DNA from: Rosenbergiella australiborealis
Lineage (GTDB): Bacteria; Pseudomonadota; Gammaproteobacteria; Enterobacterales; Enterobacteriaceae
Reading direction: 5' to 3'
Assembly (NCBI RefSeq): GCF_018494035.1
Contig: NZ_JABBFO010000008.1
Span: 1-64,000 of the forward strand
Length of the DNA stretch: 64,000 nucleotides
Shown here one piece after another: positions 27,599-36,283 of this stretch (its first letter is position 1; each line of letters starts with the position of its first letter). The notes under the pieces are model-generated. The model was given only the letters and a program-made list of their open reading frames with translations, was not told where the DNA came from and did no database searches. The position numbers and the translations under genes are program-made.

Positions 27599-28535
27599 AT
27601 GACAATAATGTTTCGTTTTCCGAAATTAGCGTCTCTAAAAAATTAACAACAGCTCTTACTCTGCGTGAATGTGCGAGATCAGAGTGAATAGCCAACCAAA
27701 TCGGTTGATCACAACCGACATCCTCTTGCATACAGACCAAATTATTTCTCTTCGAGATAAAGTGAGGAAGTATCGCCATGCCAACTCCTGCCTCTACGGC
27801 GCTCAGTTGTGCCGATAAATTGGTGGTTGTTAAGCGACAAGACCTACCTCTTAATATTTTTGTTAACCATTGCGCTGCTGGTAAGCTTTGCTGCAATTCA
27901 GACCATCCTATAAACTCATCATGTTCAAAAGACAAGCGAGTAGTGTCTGAACCTTTCCTATTATCAATATAGTGTTGTGAGGCATAGAGCCCAAATCCTA
28001 GTGACCCAAGCTGGCGAATGCTGACATTACCGCGTTCTGGTCTAACCATCCGCAGAGCAATATCCGCATCGCGTCGATGCAGATTAACGGTGGAAACACT
28101 CGTGACAATTTCCATCGTTAAATTTGGATGGTCAGCGATTAGCTTTGGGAGGGCGGGAATAATGAGGTAATCCGCTAATCCTTGTGCGGTGGCTAGACGG
28201 ACATGTCCCATAACTTGGTCGTTATTGCGGTACGTTGCGTCACCGAATGCAAAGCCAGCTTGCTCGAGCGCTTCGGCTGGAGAGATAAGGTCCCTACCTT
28301 CGTCTGTAAGGGTATAGCCCTGTTGATCGCGTGCAAAGAGACGTATCTGCAGGACCGACTCTAAGCGCTCTAACCGACGAGAGAGAGTAGCAATTCCCAA
28401 ATTCAATCGTTTCGCTGCCCGGCTTAGTGTTCCTTCTCTTGCGATGGCGAGAAATACTCTAGCATCATCCCAGTTAAGTGTTGGGGAAGTGCGTCGTTTT
28501 CCATATTCGGAAAGCTGATTGCTTTTATTATGCAT
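27597..28535 (-). CDS. LysR-family transcriptional regulator
   Basis: 312 residues. An N-terminal winged helix (LNWDDARVFLAIAREGTLSRAAKRL, then ATLSRRLERLE) is followed by an effector-binding domain. It is divergently transcribed from the aldo-keto reductase/MFS pair across a 61-base spacer, the usual arrangement for a LysR regulator controlling the neighbouring operon. Inducer unknown. The stop codon lies in the degenerate guaA-terminator copy, so the gene ends exactly at the island boundary. Confidence 0.88.
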   Translation of the reverse strand: MHNKSNQLSEYGKRRTSPTLNWDDARVFLAIAREGTLSRAAKRLNLGIATLSRRLERLESVLQIRLFARDQQGYTLTDEGRDLISPAEALEQAGFAFGDATYRNNDQVMGHVRLATAQGLADYLIIPALPKLIADHPNLTMEIVTSVSTVNLHRRDADIALRMVRPERGNVSIRQLGSLGFGLYASQHYIDNRKGSDTTRLSFEHDEFIGWSELQQSLPAAQWLTKILRGRSCRLTTTNLSAQLSAVEAGVGMAILPHFISKRNNLVCMQEDVGCDQPIWLAIHSDLAHSRRVRAVVNFLETLISENETLLS

Positions 28536-28596
28536 ATAAATCTCCTATTTCGGAAAATATACTGCTTATCTCAATGTAAACCAAGAGATAACTATC

Positions 28597-29573
28597 ATGA
28601 AGAAGCGAGTGTTAGGACGGGGTCTTGAAGTCTCTGAACTGGGGCTAGGCTGTATGGGGATGAGCGAATTCTACGGGCCAAGAAATGATGATGAATCAAA
28701 AGCAGTACTTCATAAAGCTATTGATCTTGGATGCACTTTTTTCGATAGTGCTGACACTTATGGTCATAATCATAATGAGCAGTTGCTTGGGGAATTCCTG
28801 AAAAACAGCTGTGCTGATAATATTCAGATAGCGACGAAATGTGGAATTAGACGTCGGCCTGGTGAGTACCAACGCATAATCCAAGGTACATTCGTAGTGC
28901 TTGCGAGAGTTCGCTACGCAACTTAGGCGTTGAATGTATCGACCTATACTACCTTCATCGAGCAAACCCCAATGTGGCGATCGAAACCACTATCGAGACC
29001 TTATCTCTGTTGGTTAAAGAAGGGAAGATTGCCAATATTGGCTTATCTGAGGTAAGTGCTAGCACGCTGAGAAAAGCCCACGCGATTCATCCAATCTGTG
29101 CAGTGCAAACAGAATATTCGCTGTGGACCCGTGATGTGGAGCGAGAGATTCTACCCACCTGTAGAGAGCTTGGCGTCGGTTTTGTGCCTTATTCGCCTTT
29201 AGGACGCGGATTTTTAACAGGAAATATTCTCCCTAATAGCGGTTATACACAGGATGATGCCAGACAGTTATTACCAAGATTTACACCGGATAATCTACAA
29301 GCAAATAGCCCACTTATAGATGTCGTTACAAATATGGCTATACGTAAGTCCTGCTCCGCGGCCCAGATTTCATTGGCGTGGCTATTAGCGCAAGGACCTG
29401 ACATCGTTCCCATACCCGGAACGAAGAATATAAAGCATTTGTTGGATAATTTAGAGGCAGCTGATATTACGTTAACGGCAGAGGATTTAGCCCAGATAGC
29501 ATTAGTTTTAGAAGCATTTCAGCCAGTAGGGGAACGTTATACAACCGAAGGTATGAAAGGGGTCAACGCATGA
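28597..29573 (+). pseudogene. Aldo/keto reductase, frameshifted
   Basis: Two frames together spell one YakC-like NADPH-dependent aldo/keto reductase. The first (28597-28926) has the start VLGRGLEVSELGLGCMGMS and the catalytic FFDSADTYG. The second resumes near 28891 as YIRSACESSLRNLG, then DLYYLHR, and runs to 29573 with SPLGRGFLTG and PIPGTKN. The break is around 28885-28892 (caaggtacattc), where a few codons of the expected 'GTPEYIR' are missing, so a small deletion rather than a homopolymer slip is likely. The C-terminal frame overlaps the MFS start (ATGA), so transport could still be expressed. Confidence 0.8.
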
Positions 29574-30757
29574 GTCGGTCAAACTCTACCATTTGGCGTA
29601 ACTGGGTTGCGGTTGTTATGCTTGGTGTTGCGTCATTTACGGTTGTTGCAACGGAATTAGCACCAATAGGTATGCTGTCAGCGATTGGGCAAGCTATGCA
29701 ACAAAGCACAAGTTCAACAGGTTTAGTGGTTACGTTATATGCATGGCTTGGTGCGGTGGCCGCGTTAATATCAGCGATGATGATTAGCCATTTACCGCGA
29801 AGACCTCTATTGGTCGGACTGATGTTAGTACTAGGCTTATCGAATGGCGTGGCGGCGATGAGCCATAACTTTAGTCTGTTATTAGTGGCCAGGCTTATTG
29901 GCGCTCTTGCTCATGGGGCCTTCTGGGCAATAATTGGGTCTCTAGGTGCTAAATTGGTCTCAGAGAGTAGTATAGGGAAAGCGACAGCGATTATTTTTGG
30001 TGGGGTATCAACCGCGAGTGTTTTAGGTATTCCACTTATTAATTGGATTAGTGCGCATGGTGGCTGGCGCTTATCATTTTCGCTTTTAGCCCTGTTATCT
30101 GTCGTAACGGCAATGATGCTAGCGTTAAGTTTGCCCACTGTATCAGGTACTTCCCGTATAGGAAGAAGACAACTCTTCTCTGTGCTTAATAATTCTATGC
30201 TAAGAATCGTTTACCTTATTGCAGCCGGTAGTATCGTTGCACACTTCGCTGCATTCACGTTCATTGAGACACTTCTATCTTCCGTGCTTACCCTACCAAA
30301 CACTTGGATCACTGTTTGTCTATTAATTTTCGGCATTGCGGGGTTAATTGGGAACTGTATCTGTGGAATATTTATAGATAACCATTTGAGGAAAGTCCTT
30401 TGCGTAGGACTTTTATTGGTCGGAGTATGTTTGGCATTAATAATTCTTCCTATATTTAATAGTAAGTTTATTACTTTATTGCTTCTATCAGGCTGGGGAC
30501 TTGGTGTTGCGATAGTATTTGTAGGTCTTCAAACATGGATCATACGCGTGGCAAAGAAAGATGCACTACCTGCTTCAGCCATTTATGCAGCTATATTCAA
30601 TGGGGCAGTAGGATTTGGGGCCATATTGGGCTCGGGGGTACTTGAACATTGGAGTGTTAGTGTGCTTTATTATTTAGCATCGTTTATCACGTTAATAAGT
30701 CTATTGTTACTATGTGTCAGTCGTAAGATATTAACGATAAAAGAGGCTGAAATATAA
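29570..30757 (+). CDS. MFS efflux transporter (DHA1/SotB-like)
   Basis: 395 residues with about 12 hydrophobic segments. ASFTVVATELAPIGMLSAIG in TM1 and YAWLGAVAALISA in TM2 resemble the drug:H+ antiporter-1 sugar/arabinose efflux group (SotB, AraJ). The gene overlaps the reductase stop by four bases. Predicted inner-membrane exporter; substrate unknown. It is probably controlled by the divergent LysR protein. Confidence 0.85.
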   Translation: MSRSNSTIWRNWVAVVMLGVASFTVVATELAPIGMLSAIGQAMQQSTSSTGLVVTLYAWLGAVAALISAMMISHLPRRPLLVGLMLVLGLSNGVAAMSHNFSLLLVARLIGALAHGAFWAIIGSLGAKLVSESSIGKATAIIFGGVSTASVLGIPLINWISAHGGWRLSFSLLALLSVVTAMMLALSLPTVSGTSRIGRRQLFSVLNNSMLRIVYLIAAGSIVAHFAAFTFIETLLSSVLTLPNTWITVCLLIFGIAGLIGNCICGIFIDNHLRKVLCVGLLLVGVCLALIILPIFNSKFITLLLLSGWGLGVAIVFVGLQTWIIRVAKKDALPASAIYAAIFNGAVGFGAILGSGVLEHWSVSVLYYLASFITLISLLLLCVSRKILTIKEAEI

Positions 30758-30873
30758 AGAAATTTATTAGTTTTATCGTAGGGTGTTGAGAGATATAATA
30801 GAGTTTATAGTTATCCGCAAGAATTTTCATTATACACTCTGCCCTATAGGGTGTAATTATTTATATGATTTTT

Positions 30874-31083
30874 TTACTCCCTATCTTTTTTCGATGAAAC
30901 CAACCACGCAAGCCAATAGAAAAATAGTCCAAAGAAAAAGACTAGCAGGAGCATCATCACTCGCTCAGCACCGCTGAAAGAAATCAATGAAATAAACCCA
31001 CCTAATAATACGAAACTAATAACTGTAGCCATTAATAGATCAGAAAGAAATTTGCGAAGAATTCTAATGATTTTGGATATCAC
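30874..31083 (-). CDS. Small two-helix membrane protein, possible immunity protein
   Basis: 69 residues with a basic N-terminus and two hydrophobic segments (ATVISFVLLGGFISLISF and MMLLLVFFFGLFFYWLAWLV), ending SSKKDRE. It lies 10 bases downstream of the glycine-zipper protein and in the same direction. Membrane-embedded immunity proteins of this size are known partners of pore-forming effectors. The function is inferred only from this pairing. Confidence 0.55.
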   Translation of the reverse strand: MISKIIRILRKFLSDLLMATVISFVLLGGFISLISFSGAERVMMLLLVFFFGLFFYWLAWLVSSKKDRE

Positions 31084-31093
31084 TCAATAACCT

Positions 31094-31696
31094 TTAAAGT
31101 TCTTGAAAAGTATAGGTGCTCATATTTGAATAATGAGCTAGAGGTTTTTCAAATATAAAATAGAGCATATCTAGGTCGGTGCTATAAAGCTCTGTCCATA
31201 ATTTAGGGTGTTTAATTTTTAAATTTCGTGAGGCTGCCGATGCGCGAGAAAGTAATCCTTGTACTAATACGCCCCCCGTCACTGAACCTACTCCTAGTCT
31301 TACAGCCAATTTTGTCAGTGCACCCATAACTATTCCCTTGAGTAAGTTATTTGCAATGTATTCTGATAGGCCTAATAGCATTACTTGTCTGGAGAAAACG
31401 GAAACGGATGTCACCATTATTTTCTCGGTTAGCTCTTTTAACAGACTATCAGGCAGGTAGGATAAAGCATTTTTAATAATTAGTGTTGCCATGTTGACGA
31501 GATGAATTCTGTTACTATGAATTTTTTCAAGTGCTCTGAGTAGCCTTTTATCATCATCGATATTCCTCTGTTGAATTTTACTTCCCCCTGAAAATATCGC
31601 TAAGTCTTGTACCGTTCTTTCAATTCCTAAGTATAGGTCATTAGGTAAAGATGATAACTCATCAATAATAGCGTTTATAACTATTTTACTATCCAT
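31094..31696 (-). CDS. 200-residue glycine-zipper protein, candidate pore-forming effector
   Basis: Intact frame, MDSKIVINAIIDELSSLP at the start. The first ~100 residues look helical. Residues ~120-150 hold glycine-zipper-like hydrophobic sequence (LLKGIVMGALTKLAVRLGVG, then SVTGGVLVQGLL). No signal peptide is seen. It is followed by a two-helix membrane gene, and a decayed copy of the same gene lies beside the M15 pair at 19862-20150. Together this suggests a mobile effector/immunity cassette, perhaps for type VI delivery. No T6SS structural gene is in the window. I recognise no named family. Confidence 0.55.
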   Translation of the reverse strand: MDSKIVINAIIDELSSLPNDLYLGIERTVQDLAIFSGGSKIQQRNIDDDKRLLRALEKIHSNRIHLVNMATLIIKNALSYLPDSLLKELTEKIMVTSVSVFSRQVMLLGLSEYIANNLLKGIVMGALTKLAVRLGVGSVTGGVLVQGLLSRASAASRNLKIKHPKLWTELYSTDLDMLYFIFEKPLAHYSNMSTYTFQEL

Positions 31697-31884
31697 CTCT
31701 ACCTCTCTTTATATATATATTAATGATATAAAATATCAGATGATTGAGTTTGTATGAATGAGATGTTTTCATATAATATTATCTATCATGTAAATTTACT
31801 AATTATGTTTTATTATTTAGTTTTCATATAAAATTTCTATAATAGCTACTGCTATATCTTTCTTTTATTAGTTACTAATTAAAC

Positions 31885-32017
31885 TATCATGCCTATCTTT
31901 GCCGCTGCCGAATGATGTTGTTAAGGGGTAACTATCTCCGCGGTAGGTGAGAATTAACGAGGAAACCTAGGAATTAAGCGTTAAAGTCACGGTAGACGTT
32001 TCGCCGTTAAAATCTTA
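31885..32017 (-). repeat. Cassette-border repeat, copy 1
   Basis: About 130 bases homologous to 33146-33298 in the same orientation, including an identical TTAAAGTCACGGTAG core and AAAATCTT at the right edge. On the minus strand it reads DFNGETSTVTLTLNS before a stop, so it may be the decayed tail of a coding gene copied upstream of each effector. The parent gene is not identified. Confidence 0.6.
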
Positions 32018-32345
32018 TGCCTAAACAGCAACTCAATACCGTCCTCTGAGGATAGGATGATAGACGTATCGATAATATTCGCCACCAGGAACTCTAAAAT
32101 TGAAGGATAAAGTAGAAGCATAAGGCATCATCGGCGGCAGGCGAACTGCGGTGAATCATGAAGTCCACTGGATCTCCAGTGATAAGTGATAGAAGACAGC
32201 ACCGAGAATGAAAATAGCATTAACGCTCTATTGAATGGCTTATCCCCTCGATATACCTATTTATTATGTTAGAGACTGAAATATTTAATTGCGCTCAAAT
32301 ACTAAATGATCTAAATCTATTGAGACAAAACCCCACCACAATTAT
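32018..32345. other. Decayed stretch between cassette repeat and LprI-like remnant
   Basis: Only short broken frames. A minus-strand frame reads MPYASTLSFNFRVPGGEYY and stops; the family was not recognised. No promoter or RNA was assignable. Confidence 0.3.
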
Positions 32346-32692
32346 TTAGTATATACTATTCAGAAATTTTTCCTCTGAAGTATATTCATTCGCGAGACAT
32401 TCATGTTTTCTGGCTATTTCTGCATCAGTATTGAGTGATTCAAGTATAGCAAGCCTACATTTTATTTTTGTAGTCTTTTCCCAGAGTTTATGCAGTTTCA
32501 GTATATTTTTTTCTTTCGGTAGATTGGCGATGCTTTCCTTTATTACTAAATCAAGATTTTTTAGAATCTATCTCTTTTTTTTCGTATTTACTATTTATCT
32601 CATTTAACTGATTTATCTCGGTTTCTGTGAGTGCGGCATTGACCATAAATGAAAGGATTAGGATGAAGGAAATTAATTTTATTTTTTTTCAT
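32346..32692 (-). pseudogene. LprI-like exported (lysozyme-inhibitor type) immunity remnant
   Basis: Restoring two frameshifts gives one small exported protein: a signal peptide (KLISFILILSFMVNAALT), a helical middle, then KLWEKTTKIKCRLAILE and RKHECLANEY, with the paired-Cys layout of LprI-type lysozyme inhibitors. The first lesion is an extra A in an A8 run just after the ATG. The second is an extra A in an A6 run about one third of the way along. Removing one A from the first run also creates the stop of the upstream muramidase-like gene, so the two genes once overlapped as a coupled pair. Confidence 0.55.
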
Positions 32693-33005
32693 AGTAATTA
32701 ATTCTCCGAGTAAATCGATCATTAGGCACGTTTGCCCAGTAAATTTTATTAGAAATTGCTTTTCCGAAACCCTCTATGTCGCCAGCATAAGCTAGTTTTT
32801 GTATGTACTCGCTAGATCTCGGTGTATAATCGCCTCGATATCTCAGGTCGATGAGTATATCCCTTATTTTTTTAGGAATACTTTCCCAAGCTAAATTTGG
32901 TGGTGTACTGGGGTTAGGATGGTAATCGTAAATATTTTTGTATAGTTTACATATTCTCTCTACATCTTTTTATAATTCTTCGTAAACTATTTCTGATAGA
33001 CTCAT
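32680..33005 (-). pseudogene. Muramidase-like effector C-terminal fragment
   Basis: From the ATG at 33005 the frame reads MSLSEIVYEEL, a TAA stop, then continues KDVERICKLYKNIYDY, RDILIDLRYRGDYT, and WANVPNDRFTRRINYY. The RYRGDYT and VPxDRFxRR features recall C-terminal regions of lysozyme-like peptidoglycan hydrolases attached to type VI spike proteins; the assignment is tentative. The N-terminal part is absent. Its partner, coupled by overlap, is an LprI-like inhibitor remnant, which supports a wall-degrading effector. Confidence 0.48.
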
Positions 33006-33145
33006 GAACTTAGTAAAAATAACAGATGAATTTATTTATATGAATAAGATATTTACTTCTAGGTTTAGGTGTTGTGTAAATATACAGATATAAATTTTAT
33101 AGAGGTATAGTCTGTGTTTTCTATTCTATTTTTCATTAATAACTA

Positions 33146-33298
33146 AACCCTCATATCTACCCTTACCACTGCCTAACAACGTTGATTAACATTGATTCAA
33201 GTTCTGGGGGTGACTATCACCCCGAAGGTGCGAATAACCAAGGAAACATAGTGCTTAAGCATTAAAGTCACGGTAGCCGTTCTCTCCACTAAAATCTT
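33146..33298 (-). repeat. Cassette-border repeat, copy 2
   Basis: About 150 bases related to 31885-32017. It contains an extra hairpin-like GGGGGTGACTATCACCCC and an ~18-base insertion relative to copy 1. It ends about 50 bases before the pseudouridine synthase, so it marks the right edge of the effector-cassette region. Confidence 0.6.
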
Positions 33299-33351
33299 CC
33301 ATTATCGCCTGGAATTAGCGATTTACGATGTCTGTGGGGGGATCAGGGCAC

Positions 33352-34050
33352 TTAAAAGGGCAGCGGGCTCTTGAGCATCATGACTTTGCCAGAGAGTGGA
33401 TGCTGAAAGCGCACAGCACTGGCGTGTAGCATTAGACGTGGGAATGGCGCGATGTCTGACGTATCGCGGCCACCGTAAAGATCACAACCTAGAATGGGAT
33501 ACCCCAAATATTGGCAATGGATCCGTAATTGATGGGTGCGGCCGGTAAGGGGAGATAATTTCACCTGCGTGACGGGTAGTAGGTGGCCATTAGCCAACCT
33601 ATATTCGGTGCGTCGCTCTACCTGAAAATGCGATTGTGCGGGTTTGCCGGTGGCAGTATCGATACGCATAAGCGGGAAATGATCGACATCTTTCGCAATC
33701 TGTGCATCAATGATGCCATCATCTTGTTGGAGGTGGCCGCGCAGCAGCGCATGGTACGTTTTTTCGATAGTTCGTTGGCTAAATTGTTGGCAAAGTGCGG
33801 CATTAATCTCTTTGTTTCGCGCAATAATCAATAGACCCGAGGTACCGAAATCGAGGCGATGTACCAGGGTACAACCGGCAAACACCTTCGTTAAACGATG
33901 GTGAACCGAGTCCCAGTTTTCTGGATTTTTGCCAGATAAGCTCAATAAACCGCTAGGTTTATTAATCACTACCAATGCATCATCCTGATAGAGAATATCG
34001 ATTTCAGCTTGGCAGGGTGGGGCAATAAAGGAGTCAATAACAGTTGCCAT
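33352..34050 (-). CDS. RluA-family RNA pseudouridine synthase
   Basis: 232 residues. It isomerises uridine to pseudouridine in rRNA or tRNA. The catalytic motif HRLDFGTSGLL carries the essential Asp (~residue 67). LYQDDALVVINKPSGLLS and PLTGRTHQLRIHCQYLGYPILGCDLYG are further family blocks. It lacks an S4 domain. It differs enough from E. coli RluA (for example SLSGKNPENWDSV) that the exact target site is not assigned. Confidence 0.9.
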   Translation of the reverse strand: MATVIDSFIAPPCQAEIDILYQDDALVVINKPSGLLSLSGKNPENWDSVHHRLTKVFAGCTLVHRLDFGTSGLLIIARNKEINAALCQQFSQRTIEKTYHALLRGHLQQDDGIIDAQIAKDVDHFPLMRIDTATGKPAQSHFQVERRTEYRLANGHLLPVTQVKLSPLTGRTHQLRIHCQYLGYPILGCDLYGGRDTSDIAPFPRLMLHASAVRFQHPLSGKVMMLKSPLPF

Positions 34051-34229
34051 AAAATGCTCGGATTATAGTGGATAGTTAAGGGTACGGCATTCTCTTGCTT
34101 AAGTAAGTGGATGTCGATAAAAACCCAGTCTTGGCTGCAATCATACGATACTTCTTCGCTAATCCTCTTCTGCTGATAAGCATTTCATTGTCTATACTCT
34201 CTATTTATCGATATAAAAAGAGGGATATT

Positions 34230-34496
34230 ATGGCTGGAGGATGGGTTGAAGATGGTTCCGTACAAAAGCAAATCGATGACACTGTCGATGATGCTATCGC
34301 ACAAGCGCGAAGTCAGTTACATCAGGGGGAAAGTGCTGAATATTGTGCTGAATGTGGCGAACCTATCCCTGAAGCTCGGCAATATGCATTACCTGGCGTT
34401 ATCTACTGTATACATTGTCAGCAGAAGGTTGATAAAAAGTATAGGGCGACAAGTGCGATTAACCGTCGAGGCAGTAAGGACAGCCAGTTGCGTTAA
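34230..34496 (+). CDS. ybiI: DksA/TraR-family zinc-finger protein YbiI
   Basis: 88 residues from the ATG at 34230 with AGAGGGATATT upstream; 41 additional upstream codons in the open frame are hydrophobic and not part of the family. MAGGWVEDGSVQKQID and the C4 finger ECGEPIP...CIHCQQ, ending NRRGSKDSQLR, match E. coli YbiI over its full length. The family acts on RNA polymerase; the role of YbiI itself is not well known. Confidence 0.9.
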   Translation: MAGGWVEDGSVQKQIDDTVDDAIAQARSQLHQGESAEYCAECGEPIPEARQYALPGVIYCIHCQQKVDKKYRATSAINRRGSKDSQLR

Positions 34497-34499
34497 TCC

Positions 34500-34589
34500 T
34501 TAACCTATTTTTCCTTGCAACGATTCCGGGCTGGCATCGTACAGATAATCCGGTAATCCCCCCGCTGAGAGTGAAACATTGCACGGCAT
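34500..34589 (-). CDS. Possible 29-residue small protein
   Basis: ATG with a strong TCTGGAGGAGT ribosome site encodes MPCNVSLSAGGLPDYLYDAS and nine more residues. It is convergent with ybiI. It could be a leader or small protein; only the ribosome site supports it. Confidence 0.3.
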   Translation of the reverse strand: MPCNVSLSAGGLPDYLYDASPESLQGKIG

Positions 34590-34798
34590 ACTCCTCCAGA
34601 TATTAGTGCTGTTCATGTTTTTTCCGACCCATATTGGTTAGAAAAAGGCGATAAGAAAAAGATATATGTAATAATCTATTGATTATTATAGATATTATTA
34701 TTTACTTCTCGTGGGGTGATGTAAAAGATTATAAATATAAACATTTATGTTTTATAAATGGGTCTACTTATTTTACTGCGTCGCTTAGAGATAATGCT

Positions 34799-36283
34799 AT
34801 GGAAAAAACAACTCAACGTCCTCTGCAGGGTGAACAGGGGGGAGAGAAAGAGCAATTCCAACGATCAATTGGTTTGATCTCTAACTTCTCATTAGGCTTC
34901 ACCTATCTTTCTCCTCTTACCGCCGTCTATTCTCTATTTGCTTTGGCGATCACTCTCGCGGGCCCCCCCGCTATCTGGTGGATCGTCATTGCTGCGGTAG
35001 GGCAACTGTTAGTAGCGTTAGTCTTTGGCGAAGTCGCCTCACAATATCCGATCACGGGGGGGTTATACCCTTGGGCTCGTCGGCTGTGGGGCAAAAAATA
35101 TGCATGGATTGCGGCATGGGTCTATTTATGGGCTTTGGTGGTGACCATCACGTCAATTGCTGAATATACCTCGACTTTTGTCGCGAGCCTCATCTCGTTC
35201 AGTGCCACGCCACTTAATCTTCTGATGACCTCGGTGATCTTACTGGCAGTGATGATGGTGGTGAATCTTTCTGGAACTAAAAATCTCGCTCGCGTCGCAA
35301 GAATTGGCTTTTGGTGTGAAATTGTCAGCGTAATTGCGTTAGGTATCTATCTGTTAATTTTTCACCGTTCGCAACCCTTCTCGGTCATCTTCGATTCTAT
35401 GGGGATCTTATCGAGCAGCGGCAGTTATGTGGGGGCCTTTATGGCGGCCTCACTGATGGGATTATTTATGTTCTTCGGCTTCGAGGCCTGCGGTAACGTT
35501 GCGGAAGAAGTGCAAGATGCCAGTCGTAAAATCCCTGTAGCGATGATTTTAAGTATTGTCTTCGGGGCTATCTCGGCGATTATCTCGGTATTAGGGTATC
35601 TTCTTTCCTCACCGAATTTACGTAATATCGTTACCGGTAAGGTCAGTGATCCTATTCCAGCGATGCTTAACGAGGCCTTGGGACCGGTTGGTGCGAAAGT
35701 GTTTATTGTGATTGCGATTATCGCCATGCTCTCTTGCATATTGTCGCTACAAGCTGCGCTAAGTCGCCTTATCTTCTCTTTCTCTCGCGATCAGATGTTA
35801 CCCGGTAGCCATTGGATGGCAAAAATATCGAAAAACAATGTTCCCGATAACGCGATGATAATCAGTTGCCTATTACCCGTTATTTTCTGTGTGTGGGTCT
35901 ATTTCCAGCCGGATAATCTCGCGAGAATCACTGCGTTTGCCGTAATCGGAATCTATCTTTCCTTCCAAATGGTCGTGTTAGCAGCATTACGTCAACGTTT
36001 AAAAGGCTGGCAGCCGGCTGGGGAGTGGCGAATCGGTGCATTAGGATTATTGGTCAATGTGCTTGCCCTGGCCTATGGCGTAGTCGGGATTTACTTACTC
36101 GCTCAACCAGCTGACAGCCCGAGTTTTATCGATAAATGGACTGTATTAATTGGCTTAGCGGTAGTACTGATTATCGGTTTACTTTATATGTTTACTCAGC
36201 GTCCTTATGGAAAATCAAACGCACCTGAAAACGATGCGATTGAACATGCCAAAGCGTTACGACTTTCTCGTCGCGCGGATTAA
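34799..36283 (+). CDS. APC-family amino acid/amine permease
   Basis: About 494 residues from the ATG at 34799 (MEKTTQRPLQGEQ); the 40 upstream codons of the open frame are AT-rich non-coding-like sequence and are excluded. Twelve hydrophobic segments; TM1 region FSLGFTYLSPLTAVYSLF, TM6 region GLFMFFGFEACGNVAEEV with the GFE motif typical of the amino acid/choline transporter family. Its stop overlaps that of the convergent Cache gene. Context with GntR, Cache and a PatD-like dehydrogenase suggests uptake of an amine or GABA-type compound; substrate unproven. Confidence 0.87.
   Translation: MEKTTQRPLQGEQGGEKEQFQRSIGLISNFSLGFTYLSPLTAVYSLFALAITLAGPPAIWWIVIAAVGQLLVALVFGEVASQYPITGGLYPWARRLWGKKYAWIAAWVYLWALVVTITSIAEYTSTFVASLISFSATPLNLLMTSVILLAVMMVVNLSGTKNLARVARIGFWCEIVSVIALGIYLLIFHRSQPFSVIFDSMGILSSSGSYVGAFMAASLMGLFMFFGFEACGNVAEEVQDASRKIPVAMILSIVFGAISAIISVLGYLLSSPNLRNIVTGKVSDPIPAMLNEALGPVGAKVFIVIAIIAMLSCILSLQAALSRLIFSFSRDQMLPGSHWMAKISKNNVPDNAMIISCLLPVIFCVWVYFQPDNLARITAFAVIGIYLSFQMVVLAALRQRLKGWQPAGEWRIGALGLLVNVLALAYGVVGIYLLAQPADSPSFIDKWTVLIGLAVVLIIGLLYMFTQRPYGKSNAPENDAIEHAKALRLSRRAD

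Noticed and set aside
30874-33298. Complete type VI secretion locus
   Set aside because: No structural genes (tssB/C, hcp, tssM, clpV, vgrG) are present in the window; only effector-like cassettes are.
33583-33904. Several 60-80 codon frames opposite the pseudouridine synthase
   Set aside because: Shadows of a well-conserved gene; no independent support.
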